Of a stretch of 64,000 nucleotides of DNA, positions 44,258-55,588 are shown one piece after another (the first letter of the stretch is position 1; each line of letters begins with the position of its first letter). The notes under the pieces were generated by a model, which saw only the letters and a list, made by a program, of their open reading frames with translations, was not told where the DNA came from and did not search any database. This DNA comes from Moniliella sp. 'wahieum' (taxonomy: Eukaryota; Basidiomycota; Moniliellomycetes; Moniliellales; Moniliellaceae): contig RSEE01000092.1 of NCBI GenBank assembly GCA_003971905.1, forward strand, positions 204,421 through 268,420, given 5' to 3'. Position numbers and translations under genes: made by a program.

Positions 44258-45049
44258 ACCGCACCCGCGTAGCAGTCCCTTTGGCCGGCATGCCTTGCCC
44301 TCATTTGCCTCTTGCCTCGTCGCCCGGTCGCTTACGGGGCGCGTATGGGTCGGCCCCACGGACTGAGATGAGCGATGAGCAATGTCGATCAGCTGTTGGG
44401 CTGGCATAGGTTCCATATTATAGGCAGGCCAAAAAGGAAACACCATAAACGAGAAAAGGGGCAGCATGTTGCCCGGTAGTACAGCACTTTGCCATTGTCC
44501 ATTACCGCTGGAAGTCCACAGGTGCTCGGCTAGTCCCTTGGGACATGCCAGGGCAAGGCCAAATCCCGCCCTGACGTTCCTCCATCTCCCCACCCACTAT
44601 TAGCATCCGGTTTGGAGATGTGCGGCGCGAATCAGAACCTCTTGAGCTACTCACCACCATTACCCATTAGTACCCATTACCCCGTACTCCGTACTCCTTA
44701 AACGTTGATGCGGTTGATGACCATAAGATGAAGCGCTGTGCCCAGATAGGCACGCCTGCGCGGCCTTACTCTTAACCATGGCGCGGGGAAGCCTAAGGGC
44801 TAGAGGCATCCTACCGGGGATACAACTCTGCAGGCGAATGATCCCACCAGTGGGGAGACAACTACTATAACTCAGCCTTTTTTTGTGTTTTCTTCAGTCA
44901 GATTGCGAAACCAAGAGCCTGGGTGTAACAGGGAAGATAGAGGGGATGAACAAAGAGAAAAGCGGTCGGAAGAGGAGATGAGGCGCGGGGACGGGGGCAA
45001 AAAGAGTTGGACGGTCAACGGTCAACAGTCACTAGTCACTAGTCAACGG
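44258..45049. other. Convergent spacer QCR2/MIF2
   Basis: No gene is evident. Near the MIF2 end, GGTCAAC heptamers and AGTCACTAGTCACTAGTC (45027-45044) form a short repetitive patch at about 45011-45055. Confidence 0.5.
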
Positions 45050-47022
45050 TCAACTTTCATGGATCATGGATGAAGCCTGCCGAAGGGGTCCCACAGTTCC
45101 CCTGCGCAAGCGTGGTGGCACTGACGCGCGCAACGCGGCACTTGCTCGCCCAGCCCAGTTGCGGGCCTGGGTAAACATCAGTCGTGCTTCGCGTTGAGAA
45201 ATGTTGGTAATGGAGTACAGGTTGCCTCTTGGCACGAGGAACAGTCCGCCAGGCGCCATGGTGAACTGACTTTGGCCCACCTGGACCGAACCGCACCTTG
45301 GATCACAAAGAACATCTGGTCGGTTCCAAGTTAGCGAGAAGAACGGCCAAAGAAAGAAAGATGCACGGTAGCAATGAGGCAATGAGGCAATGAGGCAAGG
45401 GGAAGGTGGGGGGGGGGGGAGTGACGTACGTAGTTGGTTTCCCTGCTTGATCTGGGCTCCTTGCTCTTCCCAACAGGAATGTAAAGCACGCCCGAGGCCA
45501 AGGTATCATCTATGCTGAGCAACTTGTCAAACCCCGAGTTATCTCCCGGAGGGACTTGGAGATGAATCTGATGTGACGGACACGCAATTGGTCGGAGAAC
45601 TTCGCGCTGCAGATCCGGATCCCACACACGCTGCATCCGTTCCGTCCCTTCGTCCATCCCATCCTCCACTGCCACATTGTCTGCCGTAGGGTCCAACTCG
45701 ACAAACTCGCCCTCCTCCTCGTCCAGCTCCACCTCTTCTGGCTCCGAATCGTACCCGAGGTGGGACCCTTGCTCCATCTCTTGGTCCGCGATACCTTGAT
45801 CTTCTTGATCTTCTTCTTGTTCTTGCTCTTGCTCTTGTTCTTGCTCTTGCTCGTCGATCCCTGACTCCTCTGCAGAGGAGAGATCATCCTCCTCATCCTC
45901 AACCTCGCGCGCATGGTCCGTGCTCGTGCTGGGGCCGCTTGCCCACCTGCTCATCGGCGTCTACCGATGAGGTTCTCGGTGGCGTGGGCAGACGACGGGT
46001 ACGGGTACGGGTACGGGTACGAGCGCCAGTGCCGGTGCCGGTGCCGGTGCCGGTGCCATTGCCTTTGGCGTGGTACGAGGCCAACTTGCGATGCAACCCA
46101 GTAAACGTACCTTCGCCCTCGGCGCGCCGACACGGTGGACGGAGGTCAAGGTGGGTCCGACCACGGTTCCGTCTGCGTCTCCGGGGGCGGACGTCCGTAC
46201 TCGGCGCGCTCGCCACGCCACCACTCCAAAGGCTTGATCCGGTGGCGTGTGGAACGTCGCAAAGGCACCATACGCTCCTGCAGCACTTCTTCTTCTTCTT
46301 CATTTTCTCTTCTTCTTCCCCTTCCTCTTCGTCCTCCTCCTCCTCTGCGACAAGTGTTCATCCTGCGTGTAGGTATCCGAATCCGATTCGGGCTCGGGGT
46401 CAGACTCGGGGTCAGACTCGGCCTCGGGTCGGATTCGGACGAGGGCGCAGAATCGAGTTTGGTCCGCTTGGACACGCGGTGTGCAGAGCCAGCGCCGCTT
46501 GAGCGCCGGCGAGCTGGGCGGGGGCGAGTCGGCCCAGGCAGACACCTCCCTAGCTTGGGAGGGGAAGTGGGAACATGACGATCCAGAGTCTTGCTGCGCG
46601 TCTGCTGTTCGTTCTCATGCCCATACGCATACGCCTGGGGGCTGGGGGTGGGCGCCGTGCTGCAGGCCGTTGTGGTCGGAACCATCGTGCGCCTCCATCT
46701 CGTCCTCTGTCACAACGACGGTTCGGCGGGGGCGGGCGGGACGTGTGGCGCTGGAGGGGAAGGGACGGCGCAAGGTGGGCAGGGCGGAATGGTCGCTGCA
46801 CGCGTCCTCTTCGTCCTCCTCGTCGGAGGATGGGCTGGGGGGGAGGGCGCGACGCGCGACGCACCCCAGGGCTGGAGTAGAGGTAGGCTTGTGGGTGGTG
46901 GTGGGGGTGTCGGGGCGCCGGGCGCGCGATGCGGACGAGGCGATGCGTGTGGCTGTCATCCGCGGTGGTGGTGGTGGTGTGGTGGTGGCGGGGAGAAGCT
47001 GCGCCGGCCGACGCGCCGCCAT
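45050..47022 (-). CDS. MIF2: Centromere protein C (Mif2/CENP-C)
   Basis: CENP-C binds the CENP-A nucleosome and builds the inner kinetochore. The CENP-C motif is clear as RRSTRHRIKPLEWWRGERAE (near 46230). The C-terminal cupin dimerisation domain reads SGVLYIPVGKSKEPRSSRET, MFFVIQGAV, QFTMAPGGLFLVPRGNLYS and ISQREARLMFTQAR. An intron at 45316-45429 (GTACGT donor, CTAAC branch, CAG acceptor) interrupts the cupin after TNY. The N-terminal half is disordered, with an acidic block and a basic Lys/Arg block. Between motif and cupin lie Gly-Thr and Arg-Thr repeats and a Gln/Glu-rich acidic block. The start chosen is ATG 47022 (MAARRPAQLLP). The stop is at 45050-45052. At least five frame changes occur. 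Confidence 0.92.
45780..46060. repeat. Coding microsatellites inside MIF2
   Basis: CTTGCT/CTTGTT hexamers at about 45805-45870 encode alternating Glu-Gln. GGGTAC is repeated about five times at about 46000-46030. GCCGGT is repeated about five times at about 46030-46058. All are in the linker between the CENP-C motif and the cupin. Confidence 0.7.
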
Positions 47023-47127
47023 CGCGCACGGAATCTTGATGGCCAACCCAATAGCATTAGCGCGTAGCTCCCAGTCGCTGCAACCGCGTCGCGCTTGAAA
47101 TTGAAACATCCCAGTGCTTGGGGCACC

Positions 47128-47139
47128 AACCCTAACCCT
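47128..47139. promoter_or_regulatory. Two-unit telomere-like repeat upstream of MIF2
   Basis: AACCCTAACCCT, two exact units of the TTAGGG complement, lies 106 bases upstream of the chosen MIF2 start, between MIF2 and the 3' end of BET4. Confidence 0.4.
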
Positions 47140-47308
47140 GGCGCCGATTTCTCCCTGCAGACAGATTGTTCTGCTGCGCCACCAACGCACCAGATATCCA
47201 CTCGTCCCTGCATTACTAGCGACTCTCCAGGCGCACAGTGCCCATAGTAGCGTAGCGCCGCAGCCGACCAAACAGACAAAAATGGAGCGGGCTCGATTCC
47301 ATTCGTAT

Positions 47309-48646
47309 TCAACCGAGGGCGGCTAGTTGATCGTGGTACCGTCGTTTCCGCAGAGGGTCCTGCTCCTCCAGTTGGGTCAGGAGCAGCCGCTGTTGGGCAC
47401 GATCGGTATCGGTACTATCAACGTCCGGGGTGGACAGCCGTGTCTTTCTCCGCATCCCAAGCAGCCAGACGATGCTCTGCTTGCACACTGTACCACTGTC
47501 AGTATGCCTCCTTCCGCGCAACCAACACCAAGGAGAGACGTACAGATCGCGTCCGGTTCCAGTTCCAACAGCTCAGTGAGCGACTGGATCTCGGCGTCCA
47601 ACGTGGTGGTATCGCCAGCGGGGAGAGCTTGTTGCTTAGCCTCGATGATCCAGCGGTGGTGTTGCCAGATGCTGCCGTCGGAAGGGTCGGTGTACATGGC
47701 TTGTTGCAACAAGTCCAGTTCCCTAGCCAAATCAGCTTGCTTCCCCTCCTCTGCCAACGTCCAGCGGTGGCGCAGGACCATTTGGCGCTGGTGCCATGCA
47801 CTAAAGTTGGAGAAGTTTTGCTCGATCTTGCGTTGCGTGTAGGCCAGCTCTTTTCCAGTAACGACCAGGGGATCTGGGTCGGGAAAGGGGGTGGGGAAGG
47901 AGGGAGTGTCAGCGCAGCAACGACTTGCGGTGGCACGGCTTGGTCAGCCTCCTGCATTGTCACTGGCGCTTCAACTGGGCTGCGAGCGGCCAAGGCTAAA
48001 TGAGCAAGCACGTAGCGACGATAATTCCACCCATGAAAGTTGCGTGGATCAATGTCCAACATGCGTTCCACCAACTTCATTTCGCGTGCCCACTTGCCTC
48101 CTGGCGCAACTCGCGTTCCAGCTCTGCCCCGGCGTCCGGCCGTTCGGCCACGTGGGGCGCTGTGCCCGTAACGACCGCCTGCGCCGCCTGAATCTGCTGT
48201 GGAGACGGGTACATCTGCAAACACCATCTTCTGTGGTTCCAGATCCAGTACACTTTCGGGTGAGCACGCAGCGCGACCTCGGTCAGATCAATGTCCCCAT
48301 CCAGCAACGTGGCCTGGAGCAAGCGCATCTGGGCAAACGCGTGGGCGGGGGGGTGCTGAGCCCGCTGCGCAGTGTACGTGTGCAACAAGAGCTCAACAAC
48401 AGCTTGCCGGCGCACGTTCCATGCCGTGGCCGTTTCGGGGTTGACAGCGAGAAGTTGGGCGGTAGCTTCGAGCGTCTGCTGCACCTGGGCGTGGGTCAGC
48501 GTCCGTGCGCCACGCGCTTCCGCGCGCAACGCCCACACGCGCGCTTCGAGCGTAGTGAGCACCTCGAGCTGCCGAGCCTCGGCGGCCTTCTTGGCCTGCC
48601 GCGCCTCCTCGCTCTGCTTCTGCGTCGCACGCTTCACGCCGTGCAT
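47309..48646 (-). CDS. BET4: Rab geranylgeranyltransferase alpha subunit
   Basis: This subunit pairs with Bet2 to attach geranylgeranyl groups to Rab GTPases. ATG 48646 begins MHGVKR, characteristic of the family. Five prenyltransferase-alpha repeats are visible: NPETATAWNVRRQAV, HPKVYWIWNHRRWCL, DPRNFHGWNYRRYVL, NFSNFSAWHQRQMV and DPSDGSIWQHHRWII. An intron at 47488-47543 (56 bases; GTACGT donor, CTGAC branch, CAG acceptor) precedes the last exon CKQSIVWLLGMRRKTRL...QLEEQDPLRKRRYHDQL, stop at 47309. Between repeats three and four is a long Pro-rich loop. Frame changes occur near 48080, 47880, 47800 and at the intron. It is head-to-head with PAAF1/RPN14, starts 191 bases apart. Confidence 0.92.
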
Positions 48647-48837
48647 GGTGGAGGCGCAGTGGTGGTTCCTGAGTGGTGAGTCTCCACACTGGTCGAGTTG
48701 AGCCACCGGGCGCTCACAGCCTTCGACGGCACGACTGGCAGCGTGAAATTTCAGCTGGCACATTATACTGGCCAGCTTCCGTCGAGCTTCGACTTGCCAC
48801 ACCCTTCCCCCCCCCCCCACACACCCACACCACCGCC

Positions 48838-50593
48838 ATGGCCAGCGTGCCTTACATCTCCATCCAGCCCGACTACCCGGACGTCGTGCGCGACGTTGCA
48901 GCTGGACGTGTGGCAGAGGAGAAGACGTGGCTGTCGGTCTACGCATCGAACGCACCCGATGCTTCGCTGCATGCCCGCCTGTCTGTCCAGCACAGCGCCC
49001 AGGGCCCGCCGCGCATTGACCCCGACACATCTGCCCTCACCATCTCTGAGCCCAGCAGCGTGCGTACCGCCCGTACTCCACCCTACCACGCGGGGCACTA
49101 CTGACGTGCGTATCTATCTCTATCTACAGACAGGGATGAGGGTGACGGTGGTGGGCAAGACCCCTGCGCCGCGATCGGAGTTGGGTTTGGGACTGCACTC
49201 GATTTATGCGCGCCAAGACCAAATCCGCCAATCGAGCGTCCACATCCGGTTCCCGCTGCATACGCGGCACCTTTCTTGGCAAGCTTGCCTCGCCCGCAGG
49301 TATCCAGGCGTTTGATGTGAGTCCGACCAATGGTCTGTATGTGGCAGGGGGCGACGATGGCGCGCTGCAAGTGGGGACGTTACCGGCATTCTGCCTTCGC
49401 AGGACGAAGCAGCACACAGAGAGCCAGCCACGTCCGAGTTGGAGCAGCGAGCTCAGCGTCGTATGGCTCAGTTGGCTGCGGAGCGCGCGGCCGAGGAAAC
49501 CTTGTCCCTCACTGGTCATGTGGGCGACCTTCGATCTGCCAAGTTTTTCCCTAGTGGAGAAGGTAGGCATCGCTTTTCTCCCCCCCGATCTTCTCCCTCG
49601 TGCGTAGGAACAGCTGGTCTGACCTTTGTTCGTTCCCAGTAATCCTTACCACCAGCTCGGACATGTCGGTCCGGATCTTCTCAGCGCGGGAAAATGCCAA
49701 CCCGCGGACATTGTGGGGGCACAAGCGCGCCGTCCTGGCCAGCGAGATATCGGGCGAGGGAGACACGTCGTGACAGGTGGGGCAGATGGGACAGTACGTC
49801 TGTGGGATGTGGGGCAGGGCAAGCAACTCAGCTCCTACGCCATGCCACGCTTCAGCTCGGCCAATGCCCTGGCTCTATCCCCGGCAGAAGGTAACGTGGT
49901 AGCGGTTGCCCTGGCGTCCGGAGCAGTGCAGTTGGTCGACGTGCGCCTACCCGCCTCTGCCTCTGCCCCTGCTTCTGCTTCTGCTTCTGTCTCCTCTCCA
50001 TCCGAGGGGCAGTACGCCTCGTTGACCGGAGCGAGCTACGTACCTGCGCTGAGCCAGTTCCCTCCTGCCAGCTGGGACCCAGCGCCGTCGGCGGCGGTGC
50101 GGTGGTCGGGGCAGCGACGTGCGACGGGCAGTTTGGTCAGCGTGGCGTGGATGGGGGAACGGTTGCTGACAGGGAGCTCGAAGGGCATCTTTTCGCTGCT
50201 GGACCCGCGTATGCTGAGCACGTCCGAAGGCCCGACGGGCGAGACGGGCGAGACGGGCGACGCGTGCGGCGTGGTGGCGGCATGGGAACGCTCGACTGCC
50301 GAGGTGACGGACATCCAAGCGCTCGACGGGGACGAGTACCTGGCGTCGTCGGCCGATGGCCTGCCCCACCGCGCGCGGCTTCCAAGCGCAAGGGGGGGGC
50401 GGAGGTGCTGGAAGAGCTGGCTGGCTGGGACACGCTGCGGGCCACCAAGGTGCGCATCGACGCCACCGGCCACACCGTCGTCGCCGGCGCCGGGGGCCAT
50501 CCGGCGGTACTAGTGGGGGCATTTACCCCTACTATCTCATCGACATGTTCATCCATCGCAGCCATCCACCCCGCAGTTCGAGTTGCGCAATAG
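48838..50593 (+). CDS. RPN14: WD40 protein of the PAAF1/Rpn14 type (proteasome ATPase-associated)
   Basis: PAAF1/Rpn14 is a chaperone of proteasome regulatory-particle ATPases. The start is ATG 48838 (MASVPYISIQPDYPDVV). WD-type units include LASPAGIQAFDVSPTNG, LTGHVGDLRSAKFFPSGE, VILTTSSDMSVRIFSAR, LWGHKRAVLASEISGEG and VVTGGADGTVRLWDVGQGKQ. The order and the TGHVGDLRSAKFFPSG wording resemble PAAF1. Introns are 49060-49129 and 49563-49639; the second splices cleanly between Ser-Gly-Glu and Val-Ile-Leu. A loop with (Ala-Ser)n is read at about 49955-50000. The C-terminal frame ends at TAG 50591-50593. Frame changes occur near 49260, 49380, 49690 and 50380. Confidence 0.82.
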
Positions 50594-51049
50594 CCGTTTT
50601 TTTTTTGTTCGTCTGTAGGAGCGCTGGTTATGTAATTGGACATACACTATATGACGTCACACCTGCCTCGCGGGAGCCCCGCCTGGGGCGCCGCGTCGGC
50701 GGATGCGCCTTGGAGCTTGGCCGCCTCCCGCTGCCGCGCGCGCACACGCCGACGGAACTCCCATCAGGAGTCCCCTTCTTGCTGGCGGTGGCCCTGCTGG
50801 CTTTGGGGGCTGCTGCTGCCTTCACGCATCCCCTCCCCTCCATCCCTTCGCTCGCCCCTCCGCCTCGGCTTGCGTCCTCTTCGGACGCCCGACCAGGGAT
50901 GCTGTAGTCTGACCACACACACACAGGATGCTGCTGCGGCGGCGATATATATATACGCCCCCACAGCCTTTGTTCCTCCCTCGCTCCGATCGCATTGCCC
51001 CCCTTGTCGCCCCATCTCCCCTCCCACCACCCATCCCCACTCCCTTCTC
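50594..51049. promoter_or_regulatory. Promoter region of the HMG-box gene with a CRE palindrome
   Basis: The region contains a perfect TGACGTCA palindrome at 50652-50659. It also has a TATATATATA stretch near 50945-50955 and a pyrimidine-rich run immediately before the ATG at 51050. No separate gene is seen. Confidence 0.4.
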
Positions 51050-53452
51050 ATGGCCAGCCCCCCGACGCAACCCCCGCCCTGCTGGACCACGCTGGACGCG
51101 ATGGACCCGCACCTGCTCCAGCTCATGTCCCACCATGCCCTCCGGCTGCTCCCTGCCCAACTTCTTCTGCACCCCGCCCACCCCGATCAGGGAAGCGTTC
51201 GAGGCAGCACAGCGCCTTGCCTTGGAACGCAGACGCTCCAGCGGCCGCAGCCCCTTGGCCCAGCAACAGGTTTGTCTTTCCTCCTCCAGATGACCATTCG
51301 ATTTCCCCTCTCCTTTCCTGTCACATCCGCGAAACAAAACGCTCACCTCCGTCTCTGTCTCTTACGTTTTCCAGATCTCGAAATCTGGATCGGAAGTTCT
51401 GCAGCTGCCCAACCAGTCTCGCCGTCAAGCTTCTCCTTCGTGTGAGTGTGGACTATCCAATTCGGTGTCCGTGAGAAAAGTATGGTCAAGCTGACCTGTG
51501 TTGGACTGTGGCGATGCTCCCTTTTTCCGTGGCATCTGGACAGCTAGTACCTCTCTTGACGTGGAGCAAGTGCGGCCGCGCTCCCTGACGCCTGACCCGC
51601 AAGGCATGGACCTTGTCCCTCTTGATCCGTCGGACCACCCTCCCAAGCGCTCCCACGGGCGCAAGATGGATCCGGGTCACATCAAGCGGCCGCCCAATGC
51701 GTTTATTCTCTTTCGTTCCTGGTTGATTCGGATGGAAAGGGATGTGCTGGGGAACCAGATGCAAAACATTGCATTTCGCCGGCATTGTTTGGCACCAGCT
51801 CAGCTTGCCCGAGAAGCGACAGTGGCACACCCTGGCCAAGGAGAAGAACAACAACACCAGCAGCTTTATCCCAATTGGAAGTTCCAGCCCAAAAAACGGT
51901 CCCGAAGAGCTGTCGATACTGCCAATGCTGATGCCGAGCCTTCGCATACCGATCCCAAGGACAGCAGCAAAAGCAGCGGACCAAAAAGTCCAGACGCGAA
52001 TCGCATAACCGCTTGATCCTCGAGAATGCCAACCATTTTTGCGCAAGTGTGGACGCAGCTCTGTCGACGAGGGTAAAATCAAATTGGCGCGCATGGAGAG
52101 TCGTCGGCTTCGTCAGGCCAAGATAGTGGGCGTGACTCGATCGTGGCTCAACTGGAAGGAGAGCACATGGAGAAGATGAAAGCACTCCAGCAGGATGCGC
52201 CCGCGAAGGAAAAGAAGAGGGGTAGCAGTGGACCCAGTTGCCCGTCACCACGCGACACTTCGGTTCCATTTGCTCCCTGTAAGCCACCCCCGTTGGCGAC
52301 CAACATGTTTATGGACCATGTCCCGCCCTTGGACCCGAACCAGGCCCTATCCACAGCTGCATTGGGGGGGGGAAGAAACCATCTCCCCCACGGATAGCAA
52401 AGGCTTGATCGACTACAGCTGGATGCACCGCTGTCACATGCGCTTCCACCCACCCACAGCCAACAGAAGGACTGCTGCCGCCGCCTGCCAATGTGGCACG
52501 TCCCTCGAGCCCACTACGTTCCCCTTCGCCCTGTATTTTCGCCCCCAGGGGTTAGGTACGACACCTGCTTCCCACCTCAGTCTCAGTCCCAACTTGTCCC
52601 TCCCTGGCTCGAGATCAGCATCGCCCTGTGGGAGCTACGTGACAGCGTCAGACCTGTCCTCGTATCGGTATCGCTTTCGCCTGTACTTTCGCTTCCTAGT
52701 GATACCTCACTCTCTCTTCCCTTTGCCTTGGCCCCCTCCTCCGATGGACCCTGCCCAGCTTCTTTGCTTCCCCCCGCCTCTCAACACGGATCGGGATCGA
52801 CGAAACAAAGCACACTCTCCTCTGCTGTGTCTCCGGCAGCCCCGCCTGCTCGCCCCTACTCCCTGGACCATGCACCAACTGCTCCCACTTTCGTGGGCCA
52901 AGCAGGCCAAGCGGCCAAGCGAGCCAAGCGAGCCAAGCGAGCCAAGCCAGTCAAGCCAGCACCAATTCTACTGACTTGAACCGAGCAGTGCCATCGTGGT
53001 CCCATCTCGTTGCCTCACTCCAGCCCGAACGATCGGAACCGATGCCCATCTCTACGCCTGCGGGGCAAGCTTCCCAAGCGGCCCAGTTGACGCCAGAACG
53101 AGGCCCTCTGTCCGGACCTCACCAACACCGCATCCAGTTGGACCGAAGGACTCTCCCCCTCTACGGAGAATGTGGGTACAGTGACGACAAGACTCTTCTC
53201 TCCACCTCACTGCCTACCAGCTTATCGTCCCACGAAGCATGCTTGGTTGCCCCGCCGGACCTTCTGCCTTCAACTTCTGGCCCTGGCCCGCCCGTGCCAG
53301 GGGGAGCAGGGTCAGGGCAAGGACCTGCCCCTGCTACCGCCATTGAAGTGGGACCTGTACCCCCCGAGCGTGCCCTTCTCGAGGCTGAACGTACCTCGTC
53401 CCGCACGTTGGGGGACGTGTTTGCGATGGGTACAGGTTCAGAGTGGTCCTGA
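51050..53452 (+). CDS. HMG-box (MATA-HMG/Ste11-like) transcription factor
   Basis: The DNA-binding HMG box reads GHIKRPPNAFILFRSWLIRMERDV at about 51675-51745. It continues in another frame as GIVWHQLSLPEKRQWHTLAKEKN and closes with YPNWKFQPKKRSRR. The KRPPNAFILFR opening and YPxYKYxPxxR closing are typical of fungal mating and pheromone-response HMG factors, which bind minor-groove ACAAAG-like sites. ATG 51050 begins MASPPTQPPPCW. An intron lies at 51270-51374 (CAG acceptor) and a probable second at about 51440-51550. The long Ser/Pro/Gln-rich C-terminus includes a repeated Ala-Lys-Arg stretch (about 52900-52955) and ends at TGA 53450-53452. Many frame changes occur. It could be a Prf1/Ste11-like regulator, but no direct evidence of role is present. 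Confidence 0.75.
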
Positions 53453-55588
53453 TCCCCTCATCGACCTCGCTCATCCATTGCAACCGTCGGGATACAGTAC
53501 TCTCTGTGTCGTTTTGTTTGTTCGCTTCTCTCTTTTCTTTTTTCTCGTTTCTCATTTCTGGTTTCTCTTGGCTCTTTTCCTCATCACTCTCTTTTGCCCT
53601 GAACGTTCCCTCGCCCCATTTGACACTTGTGGCAGTTCGTGCTGGCAACATACAACTTACCGTTCAATTGTACCCGCATCTCTTCGGGTACCTGCATGGA
53701 ATCTCATACCATACCTGATCGTACTACATATACATATTATCTCCCATGTTTTGGTTCATTGTTGCGCCATTGAGGTTGTGTGGAGTGGGCTTTACCCTCG
53801 GGGAGACGCTGGGTCTAAGTTGTTGGGTTGTATTCTTCTATTATAGTAGGTGTCGAGTATCTAGGAGTGCAGTACTCGCCACACATTCTTTTGAGGTGCC
53901 CATGGCAACCGACTGGGAGTGATGCAGAAGGGGGAAGACGTACTGGCATACAGCCCAGGACCCAACGAGACAACCAAGGTAAGGGATACGAGGAAAACGA
54001 GAGCACTGATCCTTTAACAAGGCTTGAAGCTTGAAGCCATCTTCCACAAAACGTCACTGTGATACTAGTATCACTTGTGGGTCGTTCGGATCCACATCTC
54101 TGAGGGTGTGTGTGTACTTATGCTCTTTTTTGCCGCCATTTGCACTCCATTGACTGGCCAATCCGGTTCACCCCACTTTGACGGCGTCTTGCAAAGGCTT
54201 GAGTTGCTTCGAGACGGTTGACTGACCGCCGATGAGTAAATGGTCCGCGCGATGTTGGTCAGTCGTCTCTTCAGTCCATGGTGTCGACGATTGCCGGCAT
54301 GAACAATGATGAAAACGTGTGCGCCGGTAGATGATGCGGACTACAGACTGCACCTCCATACTTTTTGTTCATCGTCTTCCCCTTCCCCCCACACTGTCTG
54401 GCCCACCAATGATCTGCCCCGCAGGCACCAGCGGCGATGGCGGAACAAAAAGAGACATCGAGCTTCGAGACGAGAGGGACTGCAGAGTGCCAATGGACGT
54501 GGTGGGCTCTACCGGCAGTCCCATGACGGCGTGTGTATCCTATAAGACTACCCCTACCGCACCATCATTGCATCGTTTGAGGCGACTGACTGAGAGGATT
54601 AAAGTTCCAAAAAAAGCAAGTCCGCCCCGTCCGCAAGGGTGGACGCGGGACGGGCAAATGTGTGGCAAATGTGTCATGGACATGACGAATGGGTCGGAGT
54701 TAGAGGCTTTTAGGCCTTGCTGGGCGCTGGTAGGCAACAGGATCGATCAGCGACCAGACAAGGGTCGTGTGACGAGGGACGCGCCAGTTGCTATAGCGGG
54801 CTTACGCGCTTGTGAAGCTTGAAGCTTGAAGCCGGCTACGGCGCTACGGCTCCGTTGTTTGCTCCCCTCTGTATGTATGACTCGGTGTGCTGCATGTGAT
54901 CTTCGTGTGCTGTGCCGTCCCCACTGCGATTTTCTGACTGTGGGTTTTTCCTCTGCGGGGGCGCCCAGTGCGATGGTGGGGGCCTGGGTTCGATCTGAGG
55001 CTCAGATCTCCGAGCAGATTAGCCTGGTCGAGTGGGCAGGCCCTGTCGAGCGTCTCGGGCAACGCGGTGCGAACGAACAGGCCAAGCCTCGGCCGAGTAT
55101 ATCCGCGGATCACGTGGAGGTGAGCGTGTGACCAAGTGTGACCGGAGTTGCCGGCGGAACCACGTTGGGGCGAGTATCTTCAAGCCGCCAAGTAGAAACA
55201 AGTGGCGGGACGGGAAAAGAGTGGCACCGACAGCAGCGAGTACTGAGTGCCACTGGATGGGCACCGTGCAAGTACCACCTGGATAAACTAGACAGTGCTC
55301 AGTCTGACTAGTGACTCGAGCCAGCCACGCCGCCGTCGATACTTTGCTGACCTGTCTCTTAGGTCTTACCCCCGACAAGGCCGGCGTGGGGCAGGGCTGG
55401 TGGGACTGGCTTTGGGTAAAAACACCGACGACTGACACCCACGTCGGAAACCTACTATCTTCAGCTGCTATTACGATCCCCACCTTTCTGGTCCCTTCCC
55501 TTGTCGCTGCTGCCACCGCCATCCTCTTCTCCTGCCCTGCTCCCTCGCCCCGTGTCGACTGAGCCTCGGCCCTTCCCCCCCCCCCTGC
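53453..55588. other. Intergenic block between HMG gene and MFS gene
   Basis: No recognised gene over 2.1 kb. Two copies of the GCTTGAA heptamer repeat lie here: GGCTTGAAGCTTGAAGCC at 54021-54038 and GAAGCTTGAAGCTTGAAGCC at 54814-54833. A pyrimidine tract occurs at about 53520-53580. Confidence 0.5.

Noticed and set aside
54957-55020. GGGTTCGATC sequence resembling a tRNA B box
   Set aside because: No matching acceptor stem, D arm or anticodon arm could be drawn around it.
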